A stretch of DNA of 64,000 nt from Pseudomonadota bacterium. GTDB taxonomy: Bacteria; Pseudomonadota; Gammaproteobacteria; Pseudomonadales; Azotimanducaceae. Shown piece after piece: positions 55,067-63,545 of the stretch. The DNA lies in the NCBI GenBank assembly GCA_022571415.1, contig JACZXW010000001.1:1-64000 (forward strand), written 5' to 3'. The number at the start of each line of letters is the position of its first letter. The stretch's first letter is position 1. The translations under genes were made by a program, and so were the position numbers. The notes under the pieces are model-generated. The model saw only the letters and a program-made list of their open reading frames with translations. It ran no database searches and was not told the DNA's origin.

Positions 55067-56053
55067 GTGGAAAATCTGTATGTGGCAGAAGTACTTGTGG
55101 TTGGCGAAGAAGAACGGCAACTGGCACGCGGTGCCCAGGCAGGATTGCTGCAGGTTCTGGTCAGGGTGTCCGGCACAAGGGAAGTCGAGAACAGTGCGCT
55201 GATAGCGAGTTCCCTGCGAAAGCCTGAAGCCTACTACTACCAGTACAGTTATGAATCGACCGACAAAACCCTGCAAATTGGGAATGAAGTCGTACCCGCG
55301 CAGCTGCTCAGAATCCACTTCGAACCCAGCGCGGTTGCGAAATTGCTTCGCCGGGCCGGATTTCCAGTATGGGCCAGCAATCGCCCCGGGGTTTTGTTAT
55401 GGCTGGCCATCAGTGATGTTGAAGGTCGTCGTATCCTTTCAGAGAATGAAGTGAATGAAATGACCAAAGCACTGCAGGATCAAGCGAGATTGCGAGGCCT
55501 GCCGCTGTTGTTTCCGTTACTGGATCTGGAAGATTCCGCTTCCCTGTCTGCAGCGGAAGTCTGGGGCGCGTTTCTCGGGCGAATAGCCGACGCATCGGCC
55601 CGTTACAACCCCGATAGCATTCTCACCGGCAGGATACAAAAGGATAGTAATGGTCGATGGTCCGCCAGGTGGTCATATCAGATCGACCAGAACTGGCATG
55701 TCGCTGATTCATCGGCTTTTAGTGCAGATGAAATGATCCGCTCCATGATAGACAGGCTCACGAATGAACTGGCAGCGAGGTATGCTATTGATTCTTCTCG
55801 CAGCCAGGTGACCATCCGTATTGAGTCGGTCAATAACCTGGAAGACTATGTGGCCGTCAGTAACTATCTTGAGTCTCTCGGACCGGTGTTGAGTAGTTTT
55901 ATTGTGCGAGTAGACGGTAGTGAGGTGGAGTTTAAACTCAACACTGAAGGGAAAAATGAGCAGCTGATCGAGATCATTCAGCTGGACCAAAAAATGCTCC
56001 TCCTTAGTGCCGATGAGTTCATGGATGTGCAGTATTATCGTTGGATGCATTGA
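55067..56053 (+). CDS. DUF2066 envelope protein, start codon unclear
   Basis: A 328-residue protein from GTG 55067 (VENLYVAEVLVVGEEERQLARGA), matching DUF2066 (LLRRAGFPVWASNRPGVLLWLAI, LRGLPLLFPLLDLED, VLTGRIQ-type blocks). The frame is open from 54941 and encodes an apparent signal peptide before the GTG (NRSSLLGSFFLFVFLCLEAEFAWS) but has no ATG, GTG or TTG there. Either a rare start (ATT 54959) is used or the start was lost with the adjacent purM. An ATG at 54937 opens only a 17-codon frame. Stop TGA 56051-56053; function unknown. Confidence 0.82.
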   Translation: MENLYVAEVLVVGEEERQLARGAQAGLLQVLVRVSGTREVENSALIASSLRKPEAYYYQYSYESTDKTLQIGNEVVPAQLLRIHFEPSAVAKLLRRAGFPVWASNRPGVLLWLAISDVEGRRILSENEVNEMTKALQDQARLRGLPLLFPLLDLEDSASLSAAEVWGAFLGRIADASARYNPDSILTGRIQKDSNGRWSARWSYQIDQNWHVADSSAFSADEMIRSMIDRLTNELAARYAIDSSRSQVTIRIESVNNLEDYVAVSNYLESLGPVLSSFIVRVDGSEVEFKLNTEGKNEQLIEIIQLDQKMLLLSADEFMDVQYYRWMH

Positions 56054-56055
56054 CT

Positions 56056-56634
56056 GTGAAGTACCTGCACAATGTCCCCAATGCCATATCCATGTTTCGG
56101 TTGTTGCTGGTGTTGCCTATTGCTATCGCTATTGTTGAAGGTGAATTTGCCTTTAGTCTGGCGCTCTTCTGCATTGCGGGAATATCAGATGGTCTGGACG
56201 GATATTTCGCAAGGAAGTATGGCTGGGTGACTGCGTTTGGAAAAATCATTGATCCCCTGGCCGACAAACTGCTGCTGTTGGTGACCACTGTCACGCTCGG
56301 GCTCCTCGGACACTTCCCTGTGATGGTATTGTTCTTGATGATCGCTAAGGACCTGGCAGTCGTCGGTGGTGTGCTGGTATATACGGCACTGGCCGGGTTC
56401 CCTGAAGTACGCCCGATTCTTGTTGGCAAGGTAACAACTGTCCTGCAGCTATTGCTGATTGGTTATATCATGATCACCCTTGTTGCGAGTATGTCTGTTG
56501 TTTCTATGTTCATGTCGATTCTGGTCTGGGTTGTTGTCATTGCCACGATATTGGATGGTTGCAGTTATCTCTGGCTGTGGACCAACAAGCTGGTCAGGGA
56601 TCCCCGCTGGATGCAGGCGATAGTCACGCCATGA
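56056..56634 (+). CDS. CDP-alcohol phosphatidyltransferase (PgsA-like)
   Basis: Membrane enzyme of about 192 residues with 5-6 helices. The family signature D-x2-DG-x2-AR-x8-G-x3-D-x3-D is complete in SDGLDGYFARKYGWVTAFG followed by KIIDPLADK. It joins CDP-diacylglycerol with an alcohol, probably glycerol 3-phosphate (PgsA-like). GTG 56056 is chosen (VKYLHNVPNAISMFR); TTG 56041 and 56050 are also in frame. Its stop overlaps the next gene by four bases. Confidence 0.87.
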   Translation: MKYLHNVPNAISMFRLLLVLPIAIAIVEGEFAFSLALFCIAGISDGLDGYFARKYGWVTAFGKIIDPLADKLLLLVTTVTLGLLGHFPVMVLFLMIAKDLAVVGGVLVYTALAGFPEVRPILVGKVTTVLQLLLIGYIMITLVASMSVVSMFMSILVWVVVIATILDGCSYLWLWTNKLVRDPRWMQAIVTP

Positions 56635-57680
56635 GTACACTTGAAAAAACCTTCGCATTGTTATTGCTGGGTGCATCCCTTGTAGCAATCTATTTGCTGC
56701 AGCCAATTCTGACCCCATTCCTGGTCGGAATTGCGCTGGCATATCTTGGTGACCCCATCGTTGATCGGCTTGAATCTCTGGGAGTTGGAAGAACCGCAGG
56801 CGTTCTTATCGTGTTTATGGCTTTTCTGCTGGTATTTGTGGGCTCCCTGCTGATTGTAGTGCCGGTACTTTTTCGTGAAACCGGTGCCTTAATCCGTGAC
56901 ATTCCAGCGTTTATTATCTGGCTGCAACAGACCACCAGCCCCTATCTGCTGGAAACGTTTGGCATTGATCCGTTTAACGTTGACACGGATGTGTTGAAAA
57001 ACAGGATCACTTCAGACTGGCAGGAAACCGGGGGCATGGTGGGCCGGGTGTTGTCTGAAATAACGGCGTCAGGTGTGGCGCTGCTGTTGACACTCGCCAA
57101 TGTCGCACTTACCCCTGTGGTGGCTTTTTATATGCTGCGGGACTGGGACCAGGTGATGGGTCGGCTGCAGGAAATGATTCCCAGAGACCTCGTCGAGGAC
57201 ACGGTCATCCTGCTGACTGAATGCGATGAAGTTCTCAGTTCATTCCTTCGCGGGCAGATGCTGATAATGATTCTGCTTGGCTTCATCTATGCCCTGGGTT
57301 TGACCATCGTTGGTCTGAAACTCGCCCTCGTCATAGGGATGTTAGCCGGGCTCGCCAGCATTGTTCCCTATCTCGGTTTCTTTGTTGGTATCTTTGCCGC
57401 TACTCTGGCGGCGCTATTCCAGTTCCAGGATGCAATTCATCTGGTTTATATAGGGATTGTATTCGGCGTCGGCCAGATACTTGAAGGGATGGTGCTGACA
57501 CCCTGGCTTGTGGGTGATCGGATTGGTTTACACCCTGTGGCCGTAATATTTGCCGTCCTGGCCGGGGGTCAGTTATTCGGGTTTGTAGGCGTACTCCTGG
57601 CGCTGCCGGTGGCGGCAGTCATCATGGTCTTCGTTCGCCACCTGCATCTGAGCTACCTCAACAGTGAATACTATGAATAG
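56631..57680 (+). CDS. AI-2E family transporter (PerM-like)
   Basis: A 349-residue membrane protein with about eight helices; AI-2E/PerM family (LQPILTPFLVGIALAYLGDP, PVVAFYMLRDWDQVMGRLQEMIP, GMLAGLASIVPYLGFFVG, FGVGQILEGMVLTPWLVGDRIG). Roles suggested for the family include AI-2 export and ion or proton antiport; the substrate is not decided. ATG 56631 overlaps the previous stop (ATGA); the longer frame to 56559 lies within the upstream gene. Confidence 0.9.
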   Translation: MSTLEKTFALLLLGASLVAIYLLQPILTPFLVGIALAYLGDPIVDRLESLGVGRTAGVLIVFMAFLLVFVGSLLIVVPVLFRETGALIRDIPAFIIWLQQTTSPYLLETFGIDPFNVDTDVLKNRITSDWQETGGMVGRVLSEITASGVALLLTLANVALTPVVAFYMLRDWDQVMGRLQEMIPRDLVEDTVILLTECDEVLSSFLRGQMLIMILLGFIYALGLTIVGLKLALVIGMLAGLASIVPYLGFFVGIFAATLAALFQFQDAIHLVYIGIVFGVGQILEGMVLTPWLVGDRIGLHPVAVIFAVLAGGQLFGFVGVLLALPVAAVIMVFVRHLHLSYLNSEYYE

Positions 57681-58332
57681 CCAGCTGGCCCTGAATATTC
57701 GATTACGGGATGATGCAACCTTCGAGAATTACGTTGGTAGCGCTGCGGCGAAAATTCAGGGAGCTGATCGCATACTTTATCTCTGGGGATTGACCGGCAG
57801 CGGCAAATCGCATCTGCTCCAGGCACTATGCAACAAGGCGAGGCTGAAAAAAAAGGATTCAATTTACCTGCAGGATCTGGGCAACCACTCTCCGGAGATA
57901 TTACATCGCCTGGAATCGTTTCCACTGGTTTGCCTTGATGATATTCATGAGGTTATTGGTGATGAAAACTGGGAGCTGGCACTGTTCCATCTCATGAATT
58001 CGGTCAAGGACGGGAACACACAGCTGGTAGTTTCTGCATCCATTCCGTCTGCAAGGCTGGATATCCAACTGCCTGATCTTGCCTCCAGACTTCGAGCTAC
58101 AGTTGCAATTGAAACCGAGGCGCTTGATGATCAGGAAAAGCTTGGGATTTTAAAACTACGAGCCCGTGACCGTGGTTTTACCCTCAATGATGAGGTGGCG
58201 AGATTTATTCTCGATCGTTCTCCGCGCGATATGCACCACTTGATTGAGTTGTTGGGGAAGCTGGAGGAGGAAACGTTGCGTCAACAAAAAAGGTTAACGA
58301 TTCCCTTTGTTAAGAAAACGCTTCAGCTATAG
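57673..58332 (+). CDS. hda: DnaA regulatory inactivator Hda
   Basis: AAA+ protein of about 219 residues that, with the sliding clamp, stimulates hydrolysis of DnaA-ATP. The N-terminal QLALNIRL is the clamp-binding motif; ILYLWGLTGSGKSHLLQAL is Walker A; VCLDDIHEVIG is Walker B; SRLRATVAIETEALDDQEK and the sensor SPRDMHHLIELL follow. ATG 57673 overlaps the permease stop by 8 bases; GTG 57664 is possible. Confidence 0.94.
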   Translation: MNSQLALNIRLRDDATFENYVGSAAAKIQGADRILYLWGLTGSGKSHLLQALCNKARLKKKDSIYLQDLGNHSPEILHRLESFPLVCLDDIHEVIGDENWELALFHLMNSVKDGNTQLVVSASIPSARLDIQLPDLASRLRATVAIETEALDDQEKLGILKLRARDRGFTLNDEVARFILDRSPRDMHHLIELLGKLEEETLRQQKRLTIPFVKKTLQL

Positions 58333-58335
58333 GAC

Positions 58336-59424
58336 ATGAAAATACTGTTTACCGGGGGTGGCACGGCAGGGCATGTGACTCCTAACGTCGCTCTCATCGA
58401 ACAATTTCAGAAGGATGGCTGGGATTGTGTCTACGTAGGTTCCACAAGGGGTATTGAAAAAGAAATCATCACCAGGCTTAGCATCCGATACAACGCCATC
58501 GCATCTGGAAAATTACGCCGCTATTTCGACTGGCGGAATTTTGTCGACCCGCTGTTTATCTTGTTCGGGTTTTTACAAAGCCTTGTGATCTGCTGGAGGG
58601 AACGTCCCAGGGTCGTGTTTTCGAAAGGCGGGTTTGTGGCGGTGCCGGTCGTCATTGCTGCCTGGATGTGCCGTATTCCGGTCGTTTGCCATGAGTCGGA
58701 CGTAACACCCGGGCTCGCGAATAAACTCTGTTTTCCTTTTGCCAGGAAAATCTGCCTTAATTTTGAGGAGTCCAGACAATACCTGCCGGCCAGCTCTGCA
58801 TCTTCAGGCAGGGTCATTGTCACAGGCACGCCGGTGCGGAAGTCGCTGCTTGAAGGAAATGCTTTGAGGGGCAGACAGTTCCTTGGGGTCAAGGGTGACA
58901 AGCCCATTGTCCTCGTATTTGGCGGCAGCCTCGGGGCGAAGATCATCAATCAGCAGGTGCGAAATGTAATTGCGCCGTTAACCGAAAAATTTATCATCGT
59001 GCACATAACGGGAGCGGGAAATATTGATGGAGATCTCGAATCGACCCCGCATTACATCCAAAAGGAATTCCTGCTGGATGAATTTGGTGATGTGTTGGCA
59101 GCGGCAAGTCTGGTCATTGCGCGTGCGGGAGCGAACACGATCTACGAACTGTTGGTGATGCGAAAACCGCATATACTGATCCCTTTGTCTGCCAGGGCCA
59201 GTCGTGGAGATCAATTGGACAATGCCCGAACCTTCAATGAGGCAGGATATAGCATAGTGATCGAAGAAGACGACCTTAACGATGTGTTGTTTTTAAGCGA
59301 AGTGGACAGTGCGTTTGTGCGGCGGTTGGAAATCGCAGCCAAGCTGGCAGAGTATGAGGTCAGAGATAGTGTGACCATCATTGGTGATCTTGTAAAAAAG
59401 GTAGTGGCAGGAGAAGGAGCATGA
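58336..59424 (+). CDS. MurG-like N-acetylglucosaminyltransferase
   Basis: GT28-family enzyme of 362 residues: TGGGTAGHVTPNVALIEQF, VVFSKGGFVAVPVVIAAW, CHESDVTPGLANKL, LVFGGSLGAKIINQQV, ARAGANTIYELLVMRKP and RASRGDQLDNARTF. These place it with MurG, which adds GlcNAc to lipid I. It is not in a mur-fts cluster, and SGKLRRYFDWRNFVDPL resembles the Firmicutes form of MurG more than the proteobacterial one. A second MurG, or an enzyme for another undecaprenyl-linked glycan, is possible. It starts 3 bases after hda and overlaps the M20 gene. Confidence 0.84.
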   Translation: MKILFTGGGTAGHVTPNVALIEQFQKDGWDCVYVGSTRGIEKEIITRLSIRYNAIASGKLRRYFDWRNFVDPLFILFGFLQSLVICWRERPRVVFSKGGFVAVPVVIAAWMCRIPVVCHESDVTPGLANKLCFPFARKICLNFEESRQYLPASSASSGRVIVTGTPVRKSLLEGNALRGRQFLGVKGDKPIVLVFGGSLGAKIINQQVRNVIAPLTEKFIIVHITGAGNIDGDLESTPHYIQKEFLLDEFGDVLAAASLVIARAGANTIYELLVMRKPHILIPLSARASRGDQLDNARTFNEAGYSIVIEEDDLNDVLFLSEVDSAFVRRLEIAAKLAEYEVRDSVTIIGDLVKKVVAGEGA

Positions 59425-60845
59425 CCAGGTTGTTGCTGATGTTGGTTTCAACATTTTGGTTGGCGCCTGCCGGCGGGGACGAGAAAGAGGATGTTCTGGA
59501 CTACATTGATCGGCATGAAGCTGAATACGGCGAGGTGGCGAAAACGATATGGGATTATGCGGAACTGGGTTACCTCGAGACCCGCAGTTCAGCGCTGCTG
59601 CAATCCAAGCTGATAGGGGCGGGCTTTGAGATCAGCTCCGGCATCGCAGGAATGCCCACAGCCTTTATTGCCAGCTATGGTGAAGGAACACCGGTGATTG
59701 GACTCCTGGCAGAATTTGATGCGTTGCCGGGAATATCCCAGGGCGCGTCCCCGGTCAGGAACATCCTTGAAGACAAACCGAACGGACATGCCTGTGGACA
59801 CCATCTTTTTGGTACCGGCTCAATGGCTGCAGCGCTGGCGGTAAAACACTGGATGCAAGCCAACGATGTTAAGGGGACCATCAGGCTGTACGGCACGCCA
59901 GCGGAAGAGGGCGGCTCCGGTAAGGTCTATATGGTTCGCGCAGGATTGTTTGCAGACGTGGATACCGTTTTACACTGGCACCCATGGGATCGAAATGGTG
60001 CAAATCCGGCCACCAGCCTTGCCAACAAATCAGCACGCTTCAAATTCAGGGGCATATCCTCCCATGCATCGGCTGCACCGGAGCGTGGCCGTTCAGCGCT
60101 GGATGCAGTGGAGGCCATGAACTACATGGTTAATATGATGCGTGAACATGTACCCCAGGAAACCCGCATTCACTATGTGATCACGAAAGGGGGAGAGGCG
60201 CCCAATGTGGTGCCTGACCTGGCGGAAGTGTATTACTACGTTCGTCATCCAAGCGCGAAAGAATTGCAGCGGATCTGGGACAGGGTGATGACGGTTTCCC
60301 GGGCTGCCGCCATGGGAACCGGGACACAGGTTGAAGCTGAAACGATGCACGGTAATCATCCTTTGTTACCTAATGAGGTTCTGGCGCAGGTAATGCACCA
60401 GAATCTGATCCGCGTGGGTGGCTATGCCTACAGCGAAGAGGAACAGGAATTTGCAAACACGATTGATCAATCCTTTGGTCTGGAGAAGAGCTATCTCGGA
60501 TTGCAGGAGAAGGTGTTACCCCTGGAAATGGTGCACGGCAAAGCATCGACCGATGTCGGGGATGTGAGCTGGGTGGTTCCCACAACCGGACTGAGGACTG
60601 CAACCTGGGTACCCGGGACATCGGCCCATAGCTGGCAAGCGGTTGCTGCTGGTGGAACTTCGATCGGCATCAAAGGCATGCAGGTTGCCGCGAAAACACT
60701 CGCCCTGACCGCCATGGACCTGTTCAACAATGCGGAACTCATCCGTGATGCCGAAGAAGAATTCCTCGATAGACGCGGCGAGGATTTCCAATACAAGGCA
60801 CTGCTCGGCGACCGCGAACCTCCCCTCAGATACAGATTACCCTGA
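59421..60845 (+). CDS. Secreted M20 amidohydrolase (AbgB-like)
   Basis: A 474-residue metallohydrolase with a signal peptide (MTRLLLMLVSTFWLAPAGG), hence exported. M20D blocks: LLAEFDALPGISQGA, NGHACGHHLFGTGSMAAALA (metal His), LYGTPAEEGGSGKVYMV (catalytic/metal Glu) and HWHPWDRNGANPATS. It resembles the B subunit of p-aminobenzoyl-glutamate hydrolase, which cleaves the amide of folate breakdown products. Four-base overlap with the MurG-like gene. Substrate uncertain. Confidence 0.87.
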   Translation: MTRLLLMLVSTFWLAPAGGDEKEDVLDYIDRHEAEYGEVAKTIWDYAELGYLETRSSALLQSKLIGAGFEISSGIAGMPTAFIASYGEGTPVIGLLAEFDALPGISQGASPVRNILEDKPNGHACGHHLFGTGSMAAALAVKHWMQANDVKGTIRLYGTPAEEGGSGKVYMVRAGLFADVDTVLHWHPWDRNGANPATSLANKSARFKFRGISSHASAAPERGRSALDAVEAMNYMVNMMREHVPQETRIHYVITKGGEAPNVVPDLAEVYYYVRHPSAKELQRIWDRVMTVSRAAAMGTGTQVEAETMHGNHPLLPNEVLAQVMHQNLIRVGGYAYSEEEQEFANTIDQSFGLEKSYLGLQEKVLPLEMVHGKASTDVGDVSWVVPTTGLRTATWVPGTSAHSWQAVAAGGTSIGIKGMQVAAKTLALTAMDLFNNAELIRDAEEEFLDRRGEDFQYKALLGDREPPLRYRLP

Positions 60846-60853
60846 CACATCGT

Positions 60854-60877
60854 CACTCAGAACGCCTGCTCTGAGTG
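60854..60877 (+). terminator. Hairpin after the M20 gene
   Basis: An 8-bp perfect stem (CACTCAGA/TCTGAGTG) with an 8-base loop begins 9 bases after the stop at 60845. No U-tract follows; weak terminator or 3' end stabiliser. The rest of the 360-base gap to 61205 holds only the operator and promoter at 61132-61173. Confidence 0.4.
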
Positions 60878-61131
60878 TAGCCGGTGGAACCAAAGGATCT
60901 CGCCTCTCCAACAAGAATTGCTTGTGACGTTGATATCTCTTTCTGTCGTCCAGCTGATAAAACCCACAGTATTCCTAAGGCTTGCCGCGATCTCTCTTTC
61001 CTGTTAAGTCTTCTGCGAACAGCAGAGTTTAGGTCCGATTGTCAGCAACCGTGAAGGAACTGTCGTCTAGCAGGATTCTCATGCCGTAATCATATGATTT
61101 GATTCATTCGTACGGAGTTTTAAGCGAGTTA

Positions 61132-61173
61132 TTGCAATTGTTTGATATAGTGTTATAGTAATGTATAACACTA
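61132..61173 (+). promoter_or_regulatory. Promoter and operator of the GntR/ABC operon
   Basis: A perfect 10-bp inverted repeat TAGTGTTATA-gtaatg-TATAACACTA lies at 61148-61173, 32 bases before the GntR start. A -35 TTGCAA (61132-61137) and a -10 TATAGT (61154-61159), 16 bases apart, place the -10 inside the palindrome. Binding of the GntR product there would block polymerase, giving autoregulation of the four-gene operon. Operators of this GTGTTAT-type symmetry suit YtrA-subfamily proteins. Confidence 0.75.
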
Positions 61174-61205
61174 AATGACCAGTACACCTGATATGGCTGT
61201 TGACT

Positions 61206-61565
61206 ATGGAAATTAGCTGGAACGACAAGGATCCCATTTATCGCCAGCTGCATGACAGGCTGGTGGAGATGATATTGGAAGGGATCTATGGCAACGGCGA
61301 TTCGCTGCCGTCGGTCCGCCAGCTATCTGCAGATCATCGTATTAACCCCATTACCGTCTCCAAGGCTTTTCAACTGCTGGTGGACGAGGGAGTTGTTGAA
61401 AAAAAGAGAGGACTTGGGATGTATGTGATGACCGGTGCCAGGGAAAAGCTGGCCGAGGACGAGAAGAAGCTTTTTTTGACGGAAGAATGGCCACGCCTGC
61501 TGGAAAAGATAGCGCGCCTGGGTTTGTCAGTCGGTGAATTGCTCGAAGAAGGGGAAGGGAAATGA
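61206..61565 (+). CDS. GntR-family regulator, YtrA subfamily
   Basis: A 119-residue regulator consisting of the winged helix-turn-helix (DPIYRQLHDRLVEMILEGIY, SLPSVRQLSADHRINPITVSKAFQLL) and a short helical tail, the YtrA layout used to control ABC transporter operons. ATG 61206 (MEISWNDKDPIY). It overlaps the ATPase gene by four bases and has a strong palindrome upstream, so it is probably an autorepressor relieved by an unknown cell-envelope ligand. Confidence 0.92.
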   Translation: MEISWNDKDPIYRQLHDRLVEMILEGIYGNGDSLPSVRQLSADHRINPITVSKAFQLLVDEGVVEKKRGLGMYVMTGAREKLAEDEKKLFLTEEWPRLLEKIARLGLSVGELLEEGEGK

Positions 61566-62413
61566 GTAGTGTCGTTCAAGCCCGGGGAATGTCCAAGCGC
61601 TACGGCAAGTTTGAAGCCCTGCGTGATATCAGCTTCGATATAGAGACGGGTTCCATTGTCGGTTTGATTGGACCCAATGGTGCGGGGAAAACAACCACAC
61701 TTAAAGCGCTGCTCGGGCTCACAAGGTTTGATGGCGAGTTGCAGGTGCTGGGCATGGATCCACGTCGCCGTCGACACGAGATCATGAAACGTGTCTGCTT
61801 TATTGCTGATGTGGGTGTGCTGCCACGGTGGTTAAAGGTCTGTGATGCCATCGACTATGTAGATGGTGTCCATGAAGGATTTAATCGCGAAAAAGCTGAG
61901 GCCTTGCTCAGGGAAACCAACATTTTACCCGGACAGAAAGTGAGACAGCTGTCCAAAGGGATGGTCACTCAATTGCACCTGGCCCTGGTGATGGCTATTG
62001 AGGTTGATCTTCTCGTGCTGGATGAACCCACCCTCGGTCTAGATATCCTGTATCGAAAATCCTTCTATGAGCGACTGCTGAATGACTACTTCGATCACAG
62101 CACGAGCATCATTATCAGTACCCATCAGGTTGAGGAAATCGAATCCCTGCTGACCCATCTGATTTTTATTGATGAGGGCCGGATCATTCTAAGCTGTTCT
62201 ATGGATGAGCTACCCAGCTTATACAGCGAGGTGCTTGTGGCACCCGAAGATGTCGAACGGGCATTGGCATACGCTCCTATGCACACCCGGGAAATGCTGG
62301 GTAAGAGAAGTATGATATTTGAAAATGTTTCCGTTGAGACGCTGGGCCATTTCGGCGAGGTTCATACACCCAGTGTCGCTGATTTGTTCGTTGCCAAGAT
62401 GCAGAAGGGATAA
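61562..62413 (+). CDS. ABC transporter ATP-binding protein
   Basis: A 283-residue ATPase: Walker A VGLIGPNGAGKTTTLKAL, signature LSKGMVTQLHLALVMA (LSKGM in place of LSGGQ, common in YtrB-like proteins), Walker B DLLVLDEPTLGLD and H-loop IISTHQ. The C-terminal 70 residues are variable. It pairs with the permease encoded next; probably exports a lipid, peptide or antimicrobial, as in other YtrA-controlled systems. Confidence 0.93.
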   Translation: MSSVVQARGMSKRYGKFEALRDISFDIETGSIVGLIGPNGAGKTTTLKALLGLTRFDGELQVLGMDPRRRRHEIMKRVCFIADVGVLPRWLKVCDAIDYVDGVHEGFNREKAEALLRETNILPGQKVRQLSKGMVTQLHLALVMAIEVDLLVLDEPTLGLDILYRKSFYERLLNDYFDHSTSIIISTHQVEEIESLLTHLIFIDEGRIILSCSMDELPSLYSEVLVAPEDVERALAYAPMHTREMLGKRSMIFENVSVETLGHFGEVHTPSVADLFVAKMQKG

Positions 62414-62417
62414 CACC

Positions 62418-63347
62418 ATGAATCAATTTCCAATCTTGCTGAAGAGAGAATTCTGGGAACACCGTAATACTTTTATCGTGCTGCCGCTGGTGACGACCGG
62501 TTTTATGATCCTGATGATGGTGGGTTTCTATATCGCAGTTGATATTGGGGGAATTAACGCGGACATCACGCCGGATCGTGATGGGTCATCCCACCAGGTG
62601 ACGAGGAATGAAGTTCATGCAGATGAAGCATTTGAACTGATGCTTTCAAAGCTCGCGAGTCTGCCCCCATCGGAGCGCGAGCATAAGCTTTACAAGATTT
62701 TGAATGGGCTGGGTACCCCGCTACTGGTGATACTCTCGATCGTCGTGTTTTTCTACCTGATTGTGTCACTTTACAACGACCGGAAGGACCGCAGCATCCT
62801 GTTCTGGAAGTCGATGCCTGTATCAGACATCAATACTGTCGCGGCAAAACTGGTGACCGCGTTGCTTCTGGTTCCGGCTGTTTATCTGGTTTGTCTTGCC
62901 GTTGTCCAGCTGGTGTTACTGATCATCGCCTCGCTCGCCGCGATGGGACAGGATGTATCAATATGGGCGGCACTCTGGGAACCTTCAAACCTGGTTGGTC
63001 GTTGGCTTACCCTGGTTGTCTATATACTTTTTCAGGCGATCTGGAACTTACCCTTCTATGGTTGGATGATACTGGTTTCCGCTTGGGCCAATAGTGTTCC
63101 TCTGGCATGGATCATTGGTATACCGATCGCTTTCTCGGTAGCCGAACGAATTGTATCCGATGACAATCTGGTTTCAGCATGGTTCGCATCCCATGCCTCG
63201 CCAATTGTCATTGCCCATGATCAGGAACTGCAGATTACGGATTTGTTACCGAGATTACTGGATATTGATACCTTACTGGGTCTGTCAGTTGGGCTTGTGT
63301 TCGTTTGTGGCGCAATTTGGTTGAGGGGAAGAGGTGATGAAATATAA
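62418..63347 (+). CDS. ABC transporter permease
   Basis: A 309-residue membrane protein with about six helices (TFIVLPLVTTGFMILMMVGF, TPLLVILSIVVFFYLIVSLY, LVTALLLVPAVYLVCLAVVQ, LPFYGWMILVSAWANSVPLA) and a large loop after the first. The cytoplasmic sequence NDRKDRSILFWKSMPVSD is typical of ABC-2-type permeases. ATG 62418 is preceded by AAGGGA; the longer frame to 62319 would overlap the ATPase gene. Confidence 0.88.
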   Translation: MNQFPILLKREFWEHRNTFIVLPLVTTGFMILMMVGFYIAVDIGGINADITPDRDGSSHQVTRNEVHADEAFELMLSKLASLPPSEREHKLYKILNGLGTPLLVILSIVVFFYLIVSLYNDRKDRSILFWKSMPVSDINTVAAKLVTALLLVPAVYLVCLAVVQLVLLIIASLAAMGQDVSIWAALWEPSNLVGRWLTLVVYILFQAIWNLPFYGWMILVSAWANSVPLAWIIGIPIAFSVAERIVSDDNLVSAWFASHASPIVIAHDQELQITDLLPRLLDIDTLLGLSVGLVFVCGAIWLRGRGDEI

Positions 63348-63543
63348 AAAGGTGCTTCCCGGAATATTGATGCTGTTAACGATACTGTCAAGCGTTGCCT
63401 GCGTAAGAGTGGATACAGGCAGCATCTTGCCCACATTTGGCGAGCAGATCCTTGAGCTGGTGGAAGTGTACGAAATTGGACTGATTTCCGCTGCGGAGTT
63501 TCAGATACTAAGACGTGCGTTGATCAGGGCTTTGGGACGATAG
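63337..63543 (+). CDS. Small lipoprotein
   Basis: A 68-residue protein with a lipobox (LLTILSSVAC-VR) whose Cys would be lipidated. The mature part (SILPTFGEQILELVEVYEIGL) is helical with no known family. It overlaps the permease end by 11 bases, so it is a fourth gene of the ABC operon and may be an accessory envelope subunit. Confidence 0.72.
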   Translation: MKYKKVLPGILMLLTILSSVACVRVDTGSILPTFGEQILELVEVYEIGLISAAEFQILRRALIRALGR

Positions 63544-63545
63544 CT

